A stretch of 64,000 bases of DNA. Source: Siphonodentalium dalli. Taxonomy: Eukaryota > Mollusca > Scaphopoda > Gadilida > Siphonodentaliidae. The stretch covers positions 73,744,705 to 73,808,704 of the forward strand of contig CP136067.1 in NCBI GenBank assembly GCA_032622095.1. Reading direction: 5' to 3'. This document shows positions 1-12,078 of the stretch, piece after piece; the stretch's first letter is position 1, and every line of letters starts with the position of its first letter. Made by a program: the position numbers and the translations under genes. The notes under the pieces are model-generated. The model did not search any database and was not told where the DNA came from. It was given only the letters and a program-made list of their open reading frames with translations.

Positions 1-513
1 ATATTCTAAAGTTATATAATATAAAGATATATGATCATAAAGGTCACGTTCACCAACGTCCACGTCCATTGCCGTCGAGACTATAAATTGTTCTTTAAAC
101 ACACAGTGAAATAAATGCACCACAGTTCCTGACATTCTCTTGAATAATACACCCACATACTGACACTAACCCTGAGAGAGGATAACAACAACGCATTCCT
201 TAATTCATTCTATAAAGACATTATCCTTTAGCCCATCCGACTGTTCTGGGGAGGCTAGCATAGTATTATCCAGACAAAATTATACGTCTGGTCAAGTTGA
301 TTCAGAACGGCTTTGAAACGGATGAGGAAATACAATCTTACCACACCAAAACACCAACACGCGTGACATTTTATATCTCAAACATGCACCTGGTGTAGGG
401 TGTATACCGTGGCCCATTTCATTACGCCACATGTGGTGTATCTAGCTTCTGTGATTTTGATATTGTGTGGTGGACAGGGCGAATGTATTCTTGGAGATTG
501 TTTGTACCTTACT

Positions 514-960
514 CAATCGTACCGATAGAATCACGTAGATGCCGATATTGTAAAGTTAACGCCACCGGTGTATAATATGTTTATGAAAATATGATAAATC
601 GTATCGATAGAGTCAGGACAGGCTGAAATTGTAAACTTAAAGTCACCGGTGTAATAATATGTTGTTGAAAATATAAATAATTTGATAGACTGAAAATAAT
701 ATATAACCCATTGTGAGCCCCTGGCGTATTCTTGGACATTTTGTTTTGTACCATTACTCAATCGTACCGATAGAATCACGTAGATGCCGAAATTGTAAAG
801 TTAACGCCACCGGTGTATAATATGTTTATGAAAATATGATAAATCGTATCGATAGAGTCAGGATAGGCTGAAATTGTAAACTTAAAGTAACTTGTTTTTG
901 AAAATATAAATAATTTGATAGACTGAAAATAATGTGTAACCCATTGGGAACCACTTGAAG
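514..960. repeat. Tandem repeat, ~246-bp unit, two copies
   Basis: Two copies of a unit containing CGTACCGATAGAATCACG, CACCGGTGTA and TTTATGAAAATATGATAAAT follow each other, with an internal loss in the second. The mirror copy is at about 21,660-22,107. Short open frames here repeat with the unit and show no sign of being genes. Confidence 0.8.
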
Positions 961-1234
961 TGAGTTGTGGGTAGTTTCATTGTGATATTCTCCGCCATCT
1001 TTATTTTCTGGAATTATCACCAAGATTTCTCCATTCGATTCTCTTAAAATGCACCCGAATCGGTCAAATTCTTTTGATAATTCTATCTAAATACATCTTA
1101 GCTACTATTTGGATCTGCTGTCCCGGTCGAAAGGGGTTTAGTTTGACCAAAATGGCAATTGACAAAAGCCTGTTTATAAAATGCGTCTACTCAGTACTCG
1201 ATGACCCGTCCACGGTCTGTAGACAAGTGTAGTG

Positions 1235-1560
1235 TAAATTTATTATCGAAAACAAATTCAATTTCTTCCATCTAAAACACAAGTACGCGCTGAACTCTGT
1301 CATTTTAAGAATATATAAGTGTTACACACATACACACCAAATTTCAGCTCAAAATTTTGAAAAATGACAGTTTTATAGACATAAATCGATTTTAATGGGA
1401 AATCGAGTGTTAAATTTTATCATCGAAAAAAATCATTTCTTCGATCTAAAAAATAATTACGTGCTGTACCCTGTCATTTTAGGAATATATAAGTATCCCA
1501 CTCACACACACCAAGTGTGAGCTAAAATTTTTGAAAAATAAGAGATTTATCGACATAAAT
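1235..1560. repeat. Tandem repeat, ~170-bp unit, two copies
   Basis: Two diverged units share the order ATTATCGAAAA, TTTCTTC-ATCTAAAA, TGTCATTTTA-GAATATATAAG, TTTTGAAAAAT and GACATAAATCGAT. The mirror copy lies at about 21,060-21,385 in the right arm. Confidence 0.7.
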
Positions 1561-2682
1561 CGATTTGTATATGGCAGATGCCAATTGCCTTGTTAAATAA
1601 ATTTTAGGGCCGTGCAAATGTTTTCTGAGCTGTTCCATATTGGGCACTAGAGTCCATATTTGACCGTTATATCTGATAATTGTGCGACAGTACATTCGCG
1701 TTACTTTATACGTCAACATTGGTCATTATCACCCGACAAATTTATTTCGGCCTATCGTATCAACCCCTATTTTCTTCCGCATAGCCTGACTAAGTGTCAA
1801 CATTAGTCTTTATCGCTCCACTAATTTGTATCGTTTCATCGGTATGAATTCCATATCCAATTATCCACATATAACCAACCCAACCTCTAATCCCGCGGTC
1901 CAATTTATTTAATTTTTTCATCGCTATAGTCACGTTACTTAATATTTTATCGCGTGATACTTGTACTTATATGTCTATGGTATTACTATAGTATACCGTA
2001 TACGTATATCAATTGCTATTCCTTTCTATATAATCCTGGTGCCATCTATAGAGATAGCGATAATTTCATACCCTCCCCCCCCCCCCCATTTTATGTCATT
2101 GCTGCTTTAGTACAGTCACCATACATTACATGGCAACATCACTCCACTAATTTATGTCAGTTCATCGGTACGAACCCCCTTTTCTCCGAGTCCATATAAC
2201 GTACCAACCCAACATCTTATAGAAGTCCATAAATGACTATTCTGGCACTATATAGATATGACTAAGATTCTGACACCCCCTATTTTATAGCCTTGTTGCA
2301 ATGTTCAGTAGAGTTGAGATGCATAATATGTCAACATTGGTCATTATCGCTCTATAAATTGATATCGGTTCAACCCTTAGTTCCCTCTATCGCCCACCCC
2401 TCCCTGAATTTATTTTTTCATTTGTATTATAGTCTCGTTACGTACACATTTTATCTCTTGTAACTTTTGCTTCAATGCGTCGAGTTCCGCGGCAGAGAAT
2501 ACAAAAACTGACAACATTTTGAAATGTAAGCAGGCTTCAAACTCATCTTATCCAAGAAAAACTCTGGTTACATAAGAAATTTGTGTATAAGGTGTACGCG
2601 CATTTGTTGCGTTAAAAACCAAAGGTCCCAAGTCAAGGTCCAAATCCCCAACACACTGTTGTGAGGTTTAACTCCATCTACA

Positions 2683-3166
2683 TACAGTAATGTCGAAAGT
2701 AATTGATCACTTAACCACAGCAAAATTATGGGTATTTTTTTCATGATTTTAAATCCTGAAAAATTACCCATAATTATGCTGTGGTTAAGTGGTCAATTAC
2801 TTTGGGCATTACTGTAACCAATATAAGGATTTGAGGTTTAATGATAACTCGATCCTCATACAATAATGTTCAAAGTAATTGACCACTTAAGCACAGCAGA
2901 ATAATGGGTAATTTATCAGGATTTTAAATGCTGAAAAAATACCCATAATTCTGCTGTGGTTAAGTGGTCAATTACTTTGGGCATTACTGTAACCAATATA
3001 AGGATTTGAGGTTTAATGATAACTCAATCCTCATACAGTAATGTTCAAAGTAATTGACCACTTAACCACAGCAGAATTATTGGTAATTTTTCAGGATTTT
3101 AAATCCTGAAAAATTACCAATAAGTCTGATGTGGTTAAGTGGTCAATTACTTTGGGCATTACTGTA
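2683..3166. repeat. Three tandem ~130-bp palindromes (mariner-like MITEs)
   Basis: Three units (about 2,683-2,817, 2,859-2,991 and 3,034-3,166) are each a near-perfect palindrome. Each opens with TACAGTAATG, continues through GTAATTGACCACTTAACCAC, and returns through the reverse complement to CATTACTGTA. They are separated by ~45 bp containing AAGGATTTGAGGTTTAATG. The TA-CAGTAATG ends suggest a mariner-type MITE with TA target sites, though the spacing looks like tandem amplification rather than three insertions. The mirror array is at 19,455-19,938. Confidence 0.85.
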
Positions 3167-5149
3167 ACCAATATAAGGATGTGAGGTTTAATGAGAACTC
3201 CATCCACATAACTAATAAATATGTGTGAAAATTAAAACAAAACAAAATAAATTCCATGATGGCGTCCAATATGGACTGCCTAATTCTGCTCCAAAACATG
3301 TATATTGAATATATGGATGTTTATTGGGGGAAACCGATTATTTCAATGATATTTTCATTAACTGGGATCCAAAACCCGACTTACGGGAGCGTGCTTCGCG
3401 CGCGACTGTATCTTAAGCATATGTGCATATTTAATAAGCCAACAATTGGAATCCCAACAGAGAAGATTGGCGTGGGTCCCTTGTGCGATCTGTCCATTTT
3501 TAGACCATTTAGACATCTCAAGACACGTAAGACCCAATAACTTAATATACAGAATAGATACATCTATTGCCTGAGTGACTAATATTTATATTTGTTACAA
3601 TGAGGTCAAATAGTTGCGAAGCTAGCACCACAATTCTTTCCCTCCATAGTAAATCTTAAAACAACTTCTAAAGAATTATTAATTTACCTTATATTTGGTA
3701 TGGAGCGTCCTTGGTTTACTGGAGTTCAGATTTTTTAACATCACGTCACCAAGTTAATTACTTGCGAAGCCACAGCCATAACTATTTCCCTCCATAGTAA
3801 TTCTCAAAACAACTTCTTAAGAACAATTGACCAGGTCAGTCGCGCAATTATTGGAAGAGCCACGGTCAATCATTTAAAAAAACAAACAAATGTTACATTT
3901 AAATTATTGCTTTATTTAACCAAAAAAAAAAATTAAATGACAAAATTAACTTTTACTACTTGCTAAATTTTATCTTTTAATTATTTCATTTAAATTTTAG
4001 TATTTACAGTATACTAAGTCCAAGTCTTTATAATCTGTTGAGTGACCCCACAGTCGTTTATTTGCTTTGTTAGTAATAATTTGAAGGATTACTTGTTTAA
4101 ACGCAATTGTTATCAAAATATTTTATGTATTTTTTATAATTTCTATTTATATGTAATACTATAATCTTGGTGGCGTTACCATTTCTGACTATGGTTTTCT
4201 TGTTCTCACTGTCATGGCGCATGTCCACAAACTAGCAACGCGAGTATTGTTCTTCTCTGCTGTGAGCTATTCGACGAGACGACTGTGGGACGTCACACGA
4301 TTTGCTTAGGATCATGGTCAAAGAAGTGTGGGTAGTCGGTACATTATGGTCTTCTCCTTAGCAGATAGGCATCTGTCAAAGGGAACGAGACAGCTAGCAA
4401 CATTCGAAACACTGCCGAAGTTGTCCACGTATGCCAATACGTTCGCTAAGTTTGTGAGTTGAACCATCTATTGAGAAGGGACTAGTTAACTGGGAAGCTC
4501 GCCAGGTGTACATGTCGTTATCCCTACGGGGTATGAGAAAGACATACATAGTAGTCCAGGAGATATTGGTCGACATCTGCACCCCCCCCCAGGACTTAAC
4601 TTCACCCCACTAATTTTCTTCCTTAAGGTCTCCTCTAATTTTTTTCACTTGTTAACAAGAACAAAAAGTGGCCGCAGAGACTCCAGACAAGATGGCGTCC
4701 ATCATGGCGGCCATTTTTTTTAAATGCACCAGGTCTCTTTGATCGCCATTATAGTAAAGATGATAGCAAATGCGGTCTTGTTTTCCGCTCGATTCGTTAT
4801 GCTAATATACAAGGTGTCCGCCGAAATGTGAAAATATGCTAGTTTTCTGACATGTTACCACCTTTCGTTTGTCTCTGTGGGAAAATGTTAGAATTTTTGC
4901 ATCATGTTATACATTTATCATATAGAGGAGTCATTGGCGAACACATGGGGACCATAATATGCATTCATTGCGGGATATTTATGTCAGATATCACGTTTTC
5001 CCAAATGCCGGTATCATAGGTCAAAGCCGAATCTCCGTTAATAACGGGATGTTATATTTCAAATCAATGAATGTTATTGCTATTATAACAACACCCATGC
5101 ATATATATTTGCATGATATACTCGAGCTAGGATTCCTCTTATACCTGAG

Positions 5150-5700
5150 TGGAGGAATATTTACCCAAATCCAAGATGGCGGCCAAAATGGCCACCAGAA
5201 ATAAAAAATCGCCGAAAATCGCTGATTTTAACATCAGTGAGCATTATTGTCATGACAACTCCACACCTGCTTACTATTGTAAGTTGGGAACACTTAGGCG
5301 AAGAAATTTCCTTGTACCATATCCAAATAAAAGTCCCCCAAATCCAAAATGGCAGACAGATTTTGAAAAATTACCGAAATTCCCTCATATTAACATCATT
5401 GGGCATTATTGTCGAGACAACTCCATCCATGCGTACAGTTGAGTTGGAAATACTGAGGTGAAGTAATTACCTTACATCTCATGCAAGAAATTGTTTTCCA
5501 AATCGAAGATGGCGGCCAAAATGGCGACCGAAATTTGAAAACAAGCCTACATTCATTTACTTTCTTAGGATGGGCGTTATTGTTTCGCGATTTCTACCCA
5601 CCATTACATGTTGATATGTATGAATTATTCATTAGGGTTTGGCAAGTGATACTCCCAGTCAATATGGCGGCCAAACTGGCGGGCAGAAATTGAAAAGAAG
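5150..5700 (+). repeat. ~165-bp degenerate tandem units with ATGGCGGCC motif
   Basis: Units near 5,171, 5,345, 5,505 and 5,660 each begin with a variant of AAGATGGCGGCCAAAATGGC. They continue with a GGGC-TTATTGT segment followed by a GACAACTCCA-like segment. The same arrays, inverted or direct, occur at about 8,220-8,760, 9,960-10,500 and 17,005-17,550. The core AAGATGGCGGC matches the known YY1 consensus. Open frames of 60-139 codons across these arrays are repeat by-products. Confidence 0.75.
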
Positions 5701-7044
5701 CCGATATTATCACATACTAATTTCAACTTTTTGTCATAATATTGATTTGTATAAACAAAACGGTACATAATATAAGCCATATATTAGTTCCAATGTAAGT
5801 CGTAGCCTTTTGGAAGGATGAAAACCCACAATCGCAATGTGGCATTTCAAAATCCATTCTCCACTAAGGGCTCATACTGGCCGTAACCGTATATAGGTGC
5901 GTCGAATAGTCATATTATGACTTCCAAGAATCAAAACAACAGTACCTGAGCTTATTCTGAATTGCCACATTCAGCATTATCTAGACTCGTTTCCGTCTCT
6001 TCGTCATATTAATCTATCTCACTCACAAGAACAGTTCACTACTCTTCTTTGTACGAGTGTGCCACTAATCGCAATGTTTCAAACAATACATATGCCGGTG
6101 TCCAGCTCACGTGTTGGTTTCGAAAGCTTGGAATTCTTAGCGAGCTTCATTCGTGGTATAGCTTATGATATAATTCAGATGCTACATATGGGGTATATGC
6201 GTCATCTTGTGCGATACACTATATATAAAGGTATTCGGTCGATGCGTATACTAGCTTTCATAAGGATCTATCTGCGTATTGTCAGCTTTGGTGACCTAAT
6301 GGGGATAACAACGCCTGGTGATCTTCCCAAACAGCCACTTCTCAATATATGGTTCATCAATTGACATACTCATCTGATGCACTGACGTACCCGGACAACT
6401 TCTGTATATGGCTTCGAATGTTGAAAGCCCGACATTTGCCGGATGCAATTCTGCTAAGGCGTAGAAGACCATAATGCATAATATACCCAAACTCCTTGAA
6501 CATGATCATAAGAAAAGGCTTGTTGGCGTCCAGCAATCGTCTCACCGAACAGATCCAAGCAGATGATAACAATACACACGTTGCTAGTTTGTGGGTATGT
6601 ATCATGATAGTGGAAATGAAATTGGACCATGACTGTACCGCCCCTTATTTTGTTATGTTTTAGATTCAGACATGATCTCATGTGTGGCTTTGCTTTCCTT
6701 GTATACTAAGATTGTATGTTCCCACCCGTTTGGAAGCCGTTCTTAAACAACTGGATCAGGGGTGTGTCATTCGCTACTGCTGTATAAGCCCCACAAAGAC
6801 TGTGGTGTAGTCTTAAAGGCGATACCTTTGATAGTTGGTTGATATGTCATACTCACGCTGGGTGGTATGGTTCAAGAAAGTACAAATGCCATCAACAAAA
6901 GGGTGAAATGTTCAACGCGAAGAACATCCAGAGGAATGTTACGTTGATGAGCTGTTGCATTCAGTTCAACACACGTTGGTACACCAAGTGATTTCTTGAT
7001 AACATCACCAATGCGACCATTTTCCTGCATGAGACATTAACTAC

Positions 7045-8770
7045 TATATTCTAAAGTTATATATATAAAGCTATATGATCATAAAGGTCGCGTTCCCCAA
7101 CGGCCACAGCCATCGCCATCGAGACTGTAAATTGTTCTTTAAACACATAGTGAAATAAATGCACCACATTTCCTGACATTCTCTTGAATAATACCGCCCA
7201 CATACTGACACTAACCCCGAGAGAGGATAACAAAACACGCATACATCCATGCTATAAAGACATTATCCTTTAGTCCATCCGACTGTTTTGAGGGAGGCTA
7301 GCATATTATTATCCAGACAAAAGTGTACGTAGTTGAATCAGAAAGGCTAAACAAAACCGACACGCATGACATTCGATATCTTAAACATGCACCAGGTGTA
7401 GCGGTGGTGTATACAGTGGCCCATTTCATTCCCACTATCATGGCGCATTTCCACAAACTAGTACCGCGAGCATTGTTCTTCTCTGCTGGGAGATATTCGA
7501 CGAGACAACTGCGGGGCGTCACACAGTTTGCTTCGGATAATGGTAAAGAAGTGTGGGTAGTCTGTACACTAGGGTCTTCTCCTTAGCTGATAGACATCTG
7601 TCCAAGGGAATGAGACAGCTAGCAACCTTCGAAACACTGTCGAAGTTGTCCACATATGCCAATGCGTTCGTTGAGTGTGAGTTGACGAACTATCTATTGA
7701 GAAGTGACTAGCTAACTGGTTCGCCAGGTGTACATGTCGTTATCCCATGGGGTATGAGACACATACATAGAGATGACCTTCTGTAAGCTAGACACCGGAA
7801 AATGAATTGTTTGAAACGTTATGATTAGAGGGACCCTACTCCCAGGAAGTGGTGAATACTTTGTCGGTGTGAGCGACCTAGATTTATCAGATAAAGAAAT
7901 GGAAGCTGGTCCAGATAATTATGGACGTGACGTGGCAAATCAGAATCTGTTATCAGGTAATTGTTCTGATATAACTATTCGGCGCACCTACGCTTACGGC
8001 CATTATCGGCGCCAAGTGGAGACTGGATTTCGAAATGCCACATCGCGATATTAATTGCGGTGTTTCATCTTTCCAGAAGGACACGAGCTATGTTATGCGT
8101 TTTGATACCTTTAAGTTGAACTAGTAGATGGTTTATGTACAATTTCGTCCATACATTCCGATATTATGACAAAAAGTTGAAATTAATATGTGAAAATATC
8201 GATTTCTTTTCAATTTCTAGCCGCCAATTTACCAGCGATCTTGGCTGTGAGTATCAATTGCCAAACTCTAATGAATACTTCATGTCACTATTCCATATCA
8301 ACATGTAATGGTGGATAGAAATCGCGAAACAATAACGCCCATCCTAAGAAAGTAAAGGAATGTAGATTTGTTTTCAAATTTCGGTCGCCATTTTGGCCGC
8401 CATCTTCGATTTGGAAAACAATTTCTTGCATGAGATGTAATGTAATTACTTCACCTCCGTATTTCCAACTCAATTGTAAGCATGGGTGGAGTTGTCTCGA
8501 CAATAATGCCCAATGATGTGAATATGAGGGAATTTCGGTGTTTATTCAAAATCTGTCCGCCATTGTGGGCGCCATTTTGGATTTGGGGGACTTTTATTTG
8601 GATATGGTACAAGGAAAGTTCTTCGCCTAAGTGTTCCCAACTTACAATAGTAAGCAGGTGTGGAGTTGTCATGACAATAATGCTCACTGATGTTAAAATC
8701 AGCGATTTTCGGCGATTTTTTATTTCTGGTGGCCATTTTGGCCGCCATCTTGGATTTGGGTAAATATTCC
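7045..8770 (+). repeat. Arm-like copy inside the insertion
   Basis: From CTACTATATTCTAAAG onward this segment follows the outer arm: it matches 1-430, then 4,206-4,551, then 9,420-10,560, omitting the 3.8 kb block. It is clearly more diverged from the arms than the arms are from each other. It therefore gives an outgroup for working out what was inserted in the arms. It contains an 87-codon frame (7,323-7,586) and a 77-codon frame (7,821-8,054) that correspond to arm sequence. I cannot assign a function to either. Confidence 0.8.
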
Positions 8771-9557
8771 TCAGCTCAGGTATAAGAGGAATCCTAGCTC
8801 GAGTATATCCTGCAAATATATATGCATGGGTGTTGTTATAATAGCAATAACATTCATTGATTCGAAACATAACATCCCGTTATTAACGGAGATTCGGCTT
8901 CGACCTATGATACCGGCATTTGGGAAAACGTGATATCGGACAAAAATATCCAGCAATGAATGCATATTATGGTCCCCATGTGTTCGCCAATGACTCCTCT
9001 ATATGATAAATGTATAACATGACGCAAAAATTCTAACATTTTCCCACAGAGACAAACGAAAGGTGGTAACATGTCAGAAAAATAGCATATTTTCACATTT
9101 CGGCGGCCATCTTGGCCGCCATATTGGATTCTGGTGTCGGATTTTTGGCTAATTTGTAAGGGTTGTATATTAGCATAACGCATCGAGCGGAAACAAGACC
9201 GCATGTGCTATCATCTGTACTATAATGGCGACCAAAGAGACCTGGTGCATTTAAAACAAATGGCCTCCATGATGGACGCCATCTTGTCTGGAGTCTCTGC
9301 GGCCACTTTTTTTCTTGTTAACAAGTGAAAAAAATTAGAGGAGACCTTAAGGAAGAAAATTAGTGGGGTGAAGTTAAGTCCTGGGGGGGTGCAGAGGTCG
9401 ACCAATATCTCCTGGACTATAGAGATGACCTCCTGTAAGCTTGTATACGTATCGACCATATACCTTTCTAGTTCAAGATGGCGTACAAATCCCATATTTA
9501 GCAACAACTATTTAAAATCTTAAGCTAGACACCGGAAAATTAATTGTTTGAAACGTT

Positions 9558-9875
9558 ATGATTAGAGGGACCCTTCTCACAGGAAGTGTTGAATACTGTG
9601 TCGATCTGAGCGACCTAGATTTATCAGGCAAAGAAATGGAAACTGGTCCAGATCATTATGGACGTGGCAAATCAGAATCTGTTATCAGGTATTTGTTATC
9701 AGGTAATTGTTCTAATGTGGCTATTCGGCGCACCTACGCGCGGTTACGGCCATTATCGGAGCTAAGTGTCGAATGGATTTCGAAATGCCACATCCCGATA
9801 TTAATTGTGGGTTTTCGTACTTCCAGACGAATACGAGAAATGTTATGCGTTTTGATACGTTTTAAGTTGAACTAA
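9558..9875 (+). CDS. 105-codon arm-borne ORF, unidentified
   Basis: An open frame of 105 residues beginning MIRGTLLTGSVEYCVDLSDL is identical to the one in the right arm at 17,627-17,944 (minus). A diverged version beginning MIRGTLLPGSGEYFVGVSDL at 7,821-8,054 keeps the acidic stretch DLDLS-KEME-GPD and the LLSGNCS and IRRTYA motifs, but its C-terminal half differs and it is shorter. No known domain, signal peptide or membrane segment is seen. Conservation between the old and young copies is suggestive, but it may simply reflect shared repeat ancestry. I treat it as a possible remnant of a transposon-encoded protein, with low confidence that it is translated. Confidence 0.2.
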   Translation: MIRGTLLTGSVEYCVDLSDLDLSGKEMETGPDHYGRGKSESVIRYLLSGNCSNVAIRRTYARLRPLSELSVEWISKCHIPILIVGFRTSRRIREMLCVLIRFKLN

Positions 9876-10702
9876 TAGATTGTTTGTGTATAGTTTCGTC
9901 CATACATATCGATATTATGACAAAAACAGTTGAAATTTGTATGTCAAAATATCGATTTCTTTTCAATTTCTGGCCTCCAGCTTAGCTGCTTTCTTGACCT
10001 TGAGTATCAATTGCCAAACTCAAATGAATACTTCATATCATTATTCCATATCAACATGTAATGGTGGGTAGAATTCGCGAAAACAAATAACGCCCATCGT
10101 AAGAAAGTAAAGAAATGTAAGCGTGTTTTCAAATATCGGTCGCCATTTTGGCCACCATCTTATGTTTGGAAAACGATTTCTTGCATGGGATGTAAGGTAG
10201 TTACGTCACCACAGTATTTCCAACTCAACCGTAAATCATGGGTGGGGTTGTCTCGACAATAATGCCCAATGATGTGAATATGAGGGATTTTCGGTGATTT
10301 TTCTAAATCTGTCCGCCATTGTGGGCGCCATTTAGGATTTCGAGGATTTTTATTTGGATCTGACATAAGGACAGTTCTTCGAATCAGTGTTCCCACACAA
10401 TAGTAAGCATGTGTGGAGTTGTCGTGACGATGACGCTCTCTGATGTTAAATCAGCGATTTTTCAATTTCTGGTGGCCATTTTGGCCGCCATCTTGGATAT
10501 GGATGAATATTCCCCAACTCAGGTAAAAGATGAATCCTAGCCCGGGTATCTCCTGCACATATATACTCATGGCTAGAGTAACAAGAGGTACGCTGTCGCG
10601 TGGCATTTGAGTCGTACCTAAGTGTTAATTAACGGGACCTGGGTCTGTTTGGTGATTAGAATTAATTGAGTTGTGTACACTATTATGTGTTACTGTAAGT
10701 GG

Positions 10703-11605
10703 ATCTCGTGCGCTAGCCGGATTGTATCTACCAAATAGTCATAGGGGTAACACTAACTGCCAGTGTAAACTGTCAAGACCTGCCTATATATGCATTTCTA
10801 ATTGCTGTAACAATAAGAATATAGTCGTACTGTAGACAATATTCATGCTGAGACAATTGGTCCGAACAGTTTCACATCGAGGATAAAAGTGAATAAATAT
10901 ATGTGTGGGGGGGGGGGGGGTGGGGTGTGCCTGTGATGGTGTATGTATATATGTATTACATTTTGGAAATACTAGCGTATATATGTACCCCGTATATATA
11001 TCGGCAGGATAATAATACATAATAAATATTATTTTATTATTATGTTTATTATCATAATCCACTGGATCGTTAAATTGGTCGACGAATCGTCTGAACGACT
11101 GTGTCGTGTGCTATTGCATGTTCAATTTGGTGAAAATATTCCAAATTCATTTAATATCAATATATAGGATGTTTCCAAAAACACACGAGTTAGTTTTATA
11201 TAATTACGTACCAAATAAATTAATATGTAGGCTATATGTGTTTCACTTCGTTGTTCATTATTGCTACTAATAATGCAGATATGTCAATGCACAAGTATTA
11301 TCAACGATGCATGGTTAAAAACTTAATATAGTGTATCGCTTCAAAACAGACGGAAGGATCATACTTATGTTCGCGTATATTGAAGATATCATATTTTTTC
11401 TGTAACCCTTTCTATACTAAACTGATTCTTCCGTCCAGTAATAAAAATATACATTGGAATAGTCTATTAATAATTTGAAACGATGTTCAGAAAATAAAAG
11501 CAGAAAACAGACAGATGAAACAAATAATACAATAAAGTGCAGAAACATTCTTATTAATTAGTGGGAAATTTTCATATAATTTAGTTTAATAAGTAGCCTA
11601 TGTCC
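10703..11605. other. Palindrome spacer, left part, no gene seen
   Basis: AT-rich sequence with a poly-G tract at about 10,906-10,921 and no recognisable gene, RNA or terminal repeat. The short ORF overlapping the poly-G run owes its proline and threonine content to the simple sequence. Confidence 0.5.
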
Positions 11606-11609
11606 TTAA

Positions 11610-12078
11610 AGGTACTCAATCCGTAAAGAGGGTCCCCATCTCAACAGATTCCAACAACAACAATCCGATCAGAGGGTCCTATATTACTATTTCTTTGGCT
11701 TTGGGGGTAAAAAATATTTGATTCGAGTCGAGGAACCCATCAAACAAAGCTCAGAGTTATTAGATATTGATTTTTGAAATTTGTTATGTTCTCGAGATGA
11801 GTACTAATAACTGCCGTAATCTGCTCTGGATGTGTACTCCAAATCTATTCAAACAGACAAGGATGGATAACTCTAAAATCAAGTGGTAATTTTAACGCAA
11901 TTTTGACTGAGTTCTGGGCCAGATAGTATTCCCGATAATGAAAAATAATAGATTTCTAAAATCGATATCTAACAAATCTGAGCTTTGATGGGTGACTTCC
12001 TCGACTCGAATCAAATATTTTTGACCCCCGAAGCCATTGAAATAGTAATTGAGAGGAGTTTTATCGGATTGAGTACCT
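11610..12078. mobile_element. 469-bp MITE flanked by TTAA
   Basis: The ends are inverted repeats starting AGGTACTCAATCCG, and longer inverted matches (ATTCGAGTCGAGGAA against TTCCTCGACTCGAAT) lie inside. TTAA lies on both sides (11,606-11,609 and 12,079-12,082), as in piggyBac-type target duplication. A second, partial member lies at about 12,180-12,552 and a third at 50,438-50,660. It has no coding capacity, so it would depend on a transposase supplied elsewhere. Confidence 0.8.

Larger units (their letters stand above)
430..4205 (+). repeat. ~3.8 kb block nested in the left arm (mirrored at about 18,416-22,191)
   Basis: In the arm-like copy at 7,045-8,770, the sequence before 430 (CCCATTTCATT) runs straight into that found after 4,205 (CACT-TCATGGCG). 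This block is therefore an insertion or set of insertions shared by both outer arms. It contains a ~246-bp tandem pair (about 514-960), a ~170-bp tandem pair (about 1,235-1,560), a poly-C tract near 2,075 and three palindromes (2,683-3,166). It ends with a ~140-bp AT-rich segment finishing in CTATGGTTTTCTTGT. A lone copy of that ending lies at about 24,185-24,315, so the end belongs to a dispersed element. No convincing gene is seen; its short ORFs fall inside repeats. Confidence 0.7.
4552..9419. mobile_element. 4.87 kb foldback element inserted in the left arm
   Basis: Ends are perfect inverted repeats for more than 20 bp, beginning TAGTCCAGGAGATATTGG, and the halves stay recognisably inverted for over 1 kb (4,552-5,700 against 8,210-9,419). 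The junctions read CATACA-TAG before and TAG-AGATGACC after, while the right arm has the single uninterrupted TAG at 18,080. This gives a 3-bp target duplication and proves insertion. Its right half (about 7,045-8,770) is homologous to the palindrome arm itself without the 3.8 kb nested block. The left half near 5,780-7,030 is a strongly diverged, inverted relative. No intact transposase is seen. The superfamily is uncertain; a 3-bp duplication would fit PIF/Harbinger or CACTA types, but the end sequence is not diagnostic. Confidence 0.85.
1..10702 (+). repeat. Left arm of a giant inverted repeat
   Basis: The reverse complement of this arm is found at 16,800-22,620. The first bases of the window pair with 22,620, and the inner edge (the GTTACTGTAAG motif near 10,700) pairs with CTTACAGTAAC near 16,803. 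Matches run through unique sequence, microsatellites and nested repeats with only scattered differences, so I judge the arms high-90s percent identical. The left arm is longer because it carries the 4,868 bp insertion at 4,552-9,419. The left edge may continue outside the window. No host gene is visible in it. Confidence 0.95.

Noticed and set aside
8451-8870. 139-codon minus-strand frame and its relatives at 5,149-5,461 and 8,542-8,748
   Set aside because: They are translations of the ATGGCGGCC tandem units, occur in several frames at once, and have no protein features.
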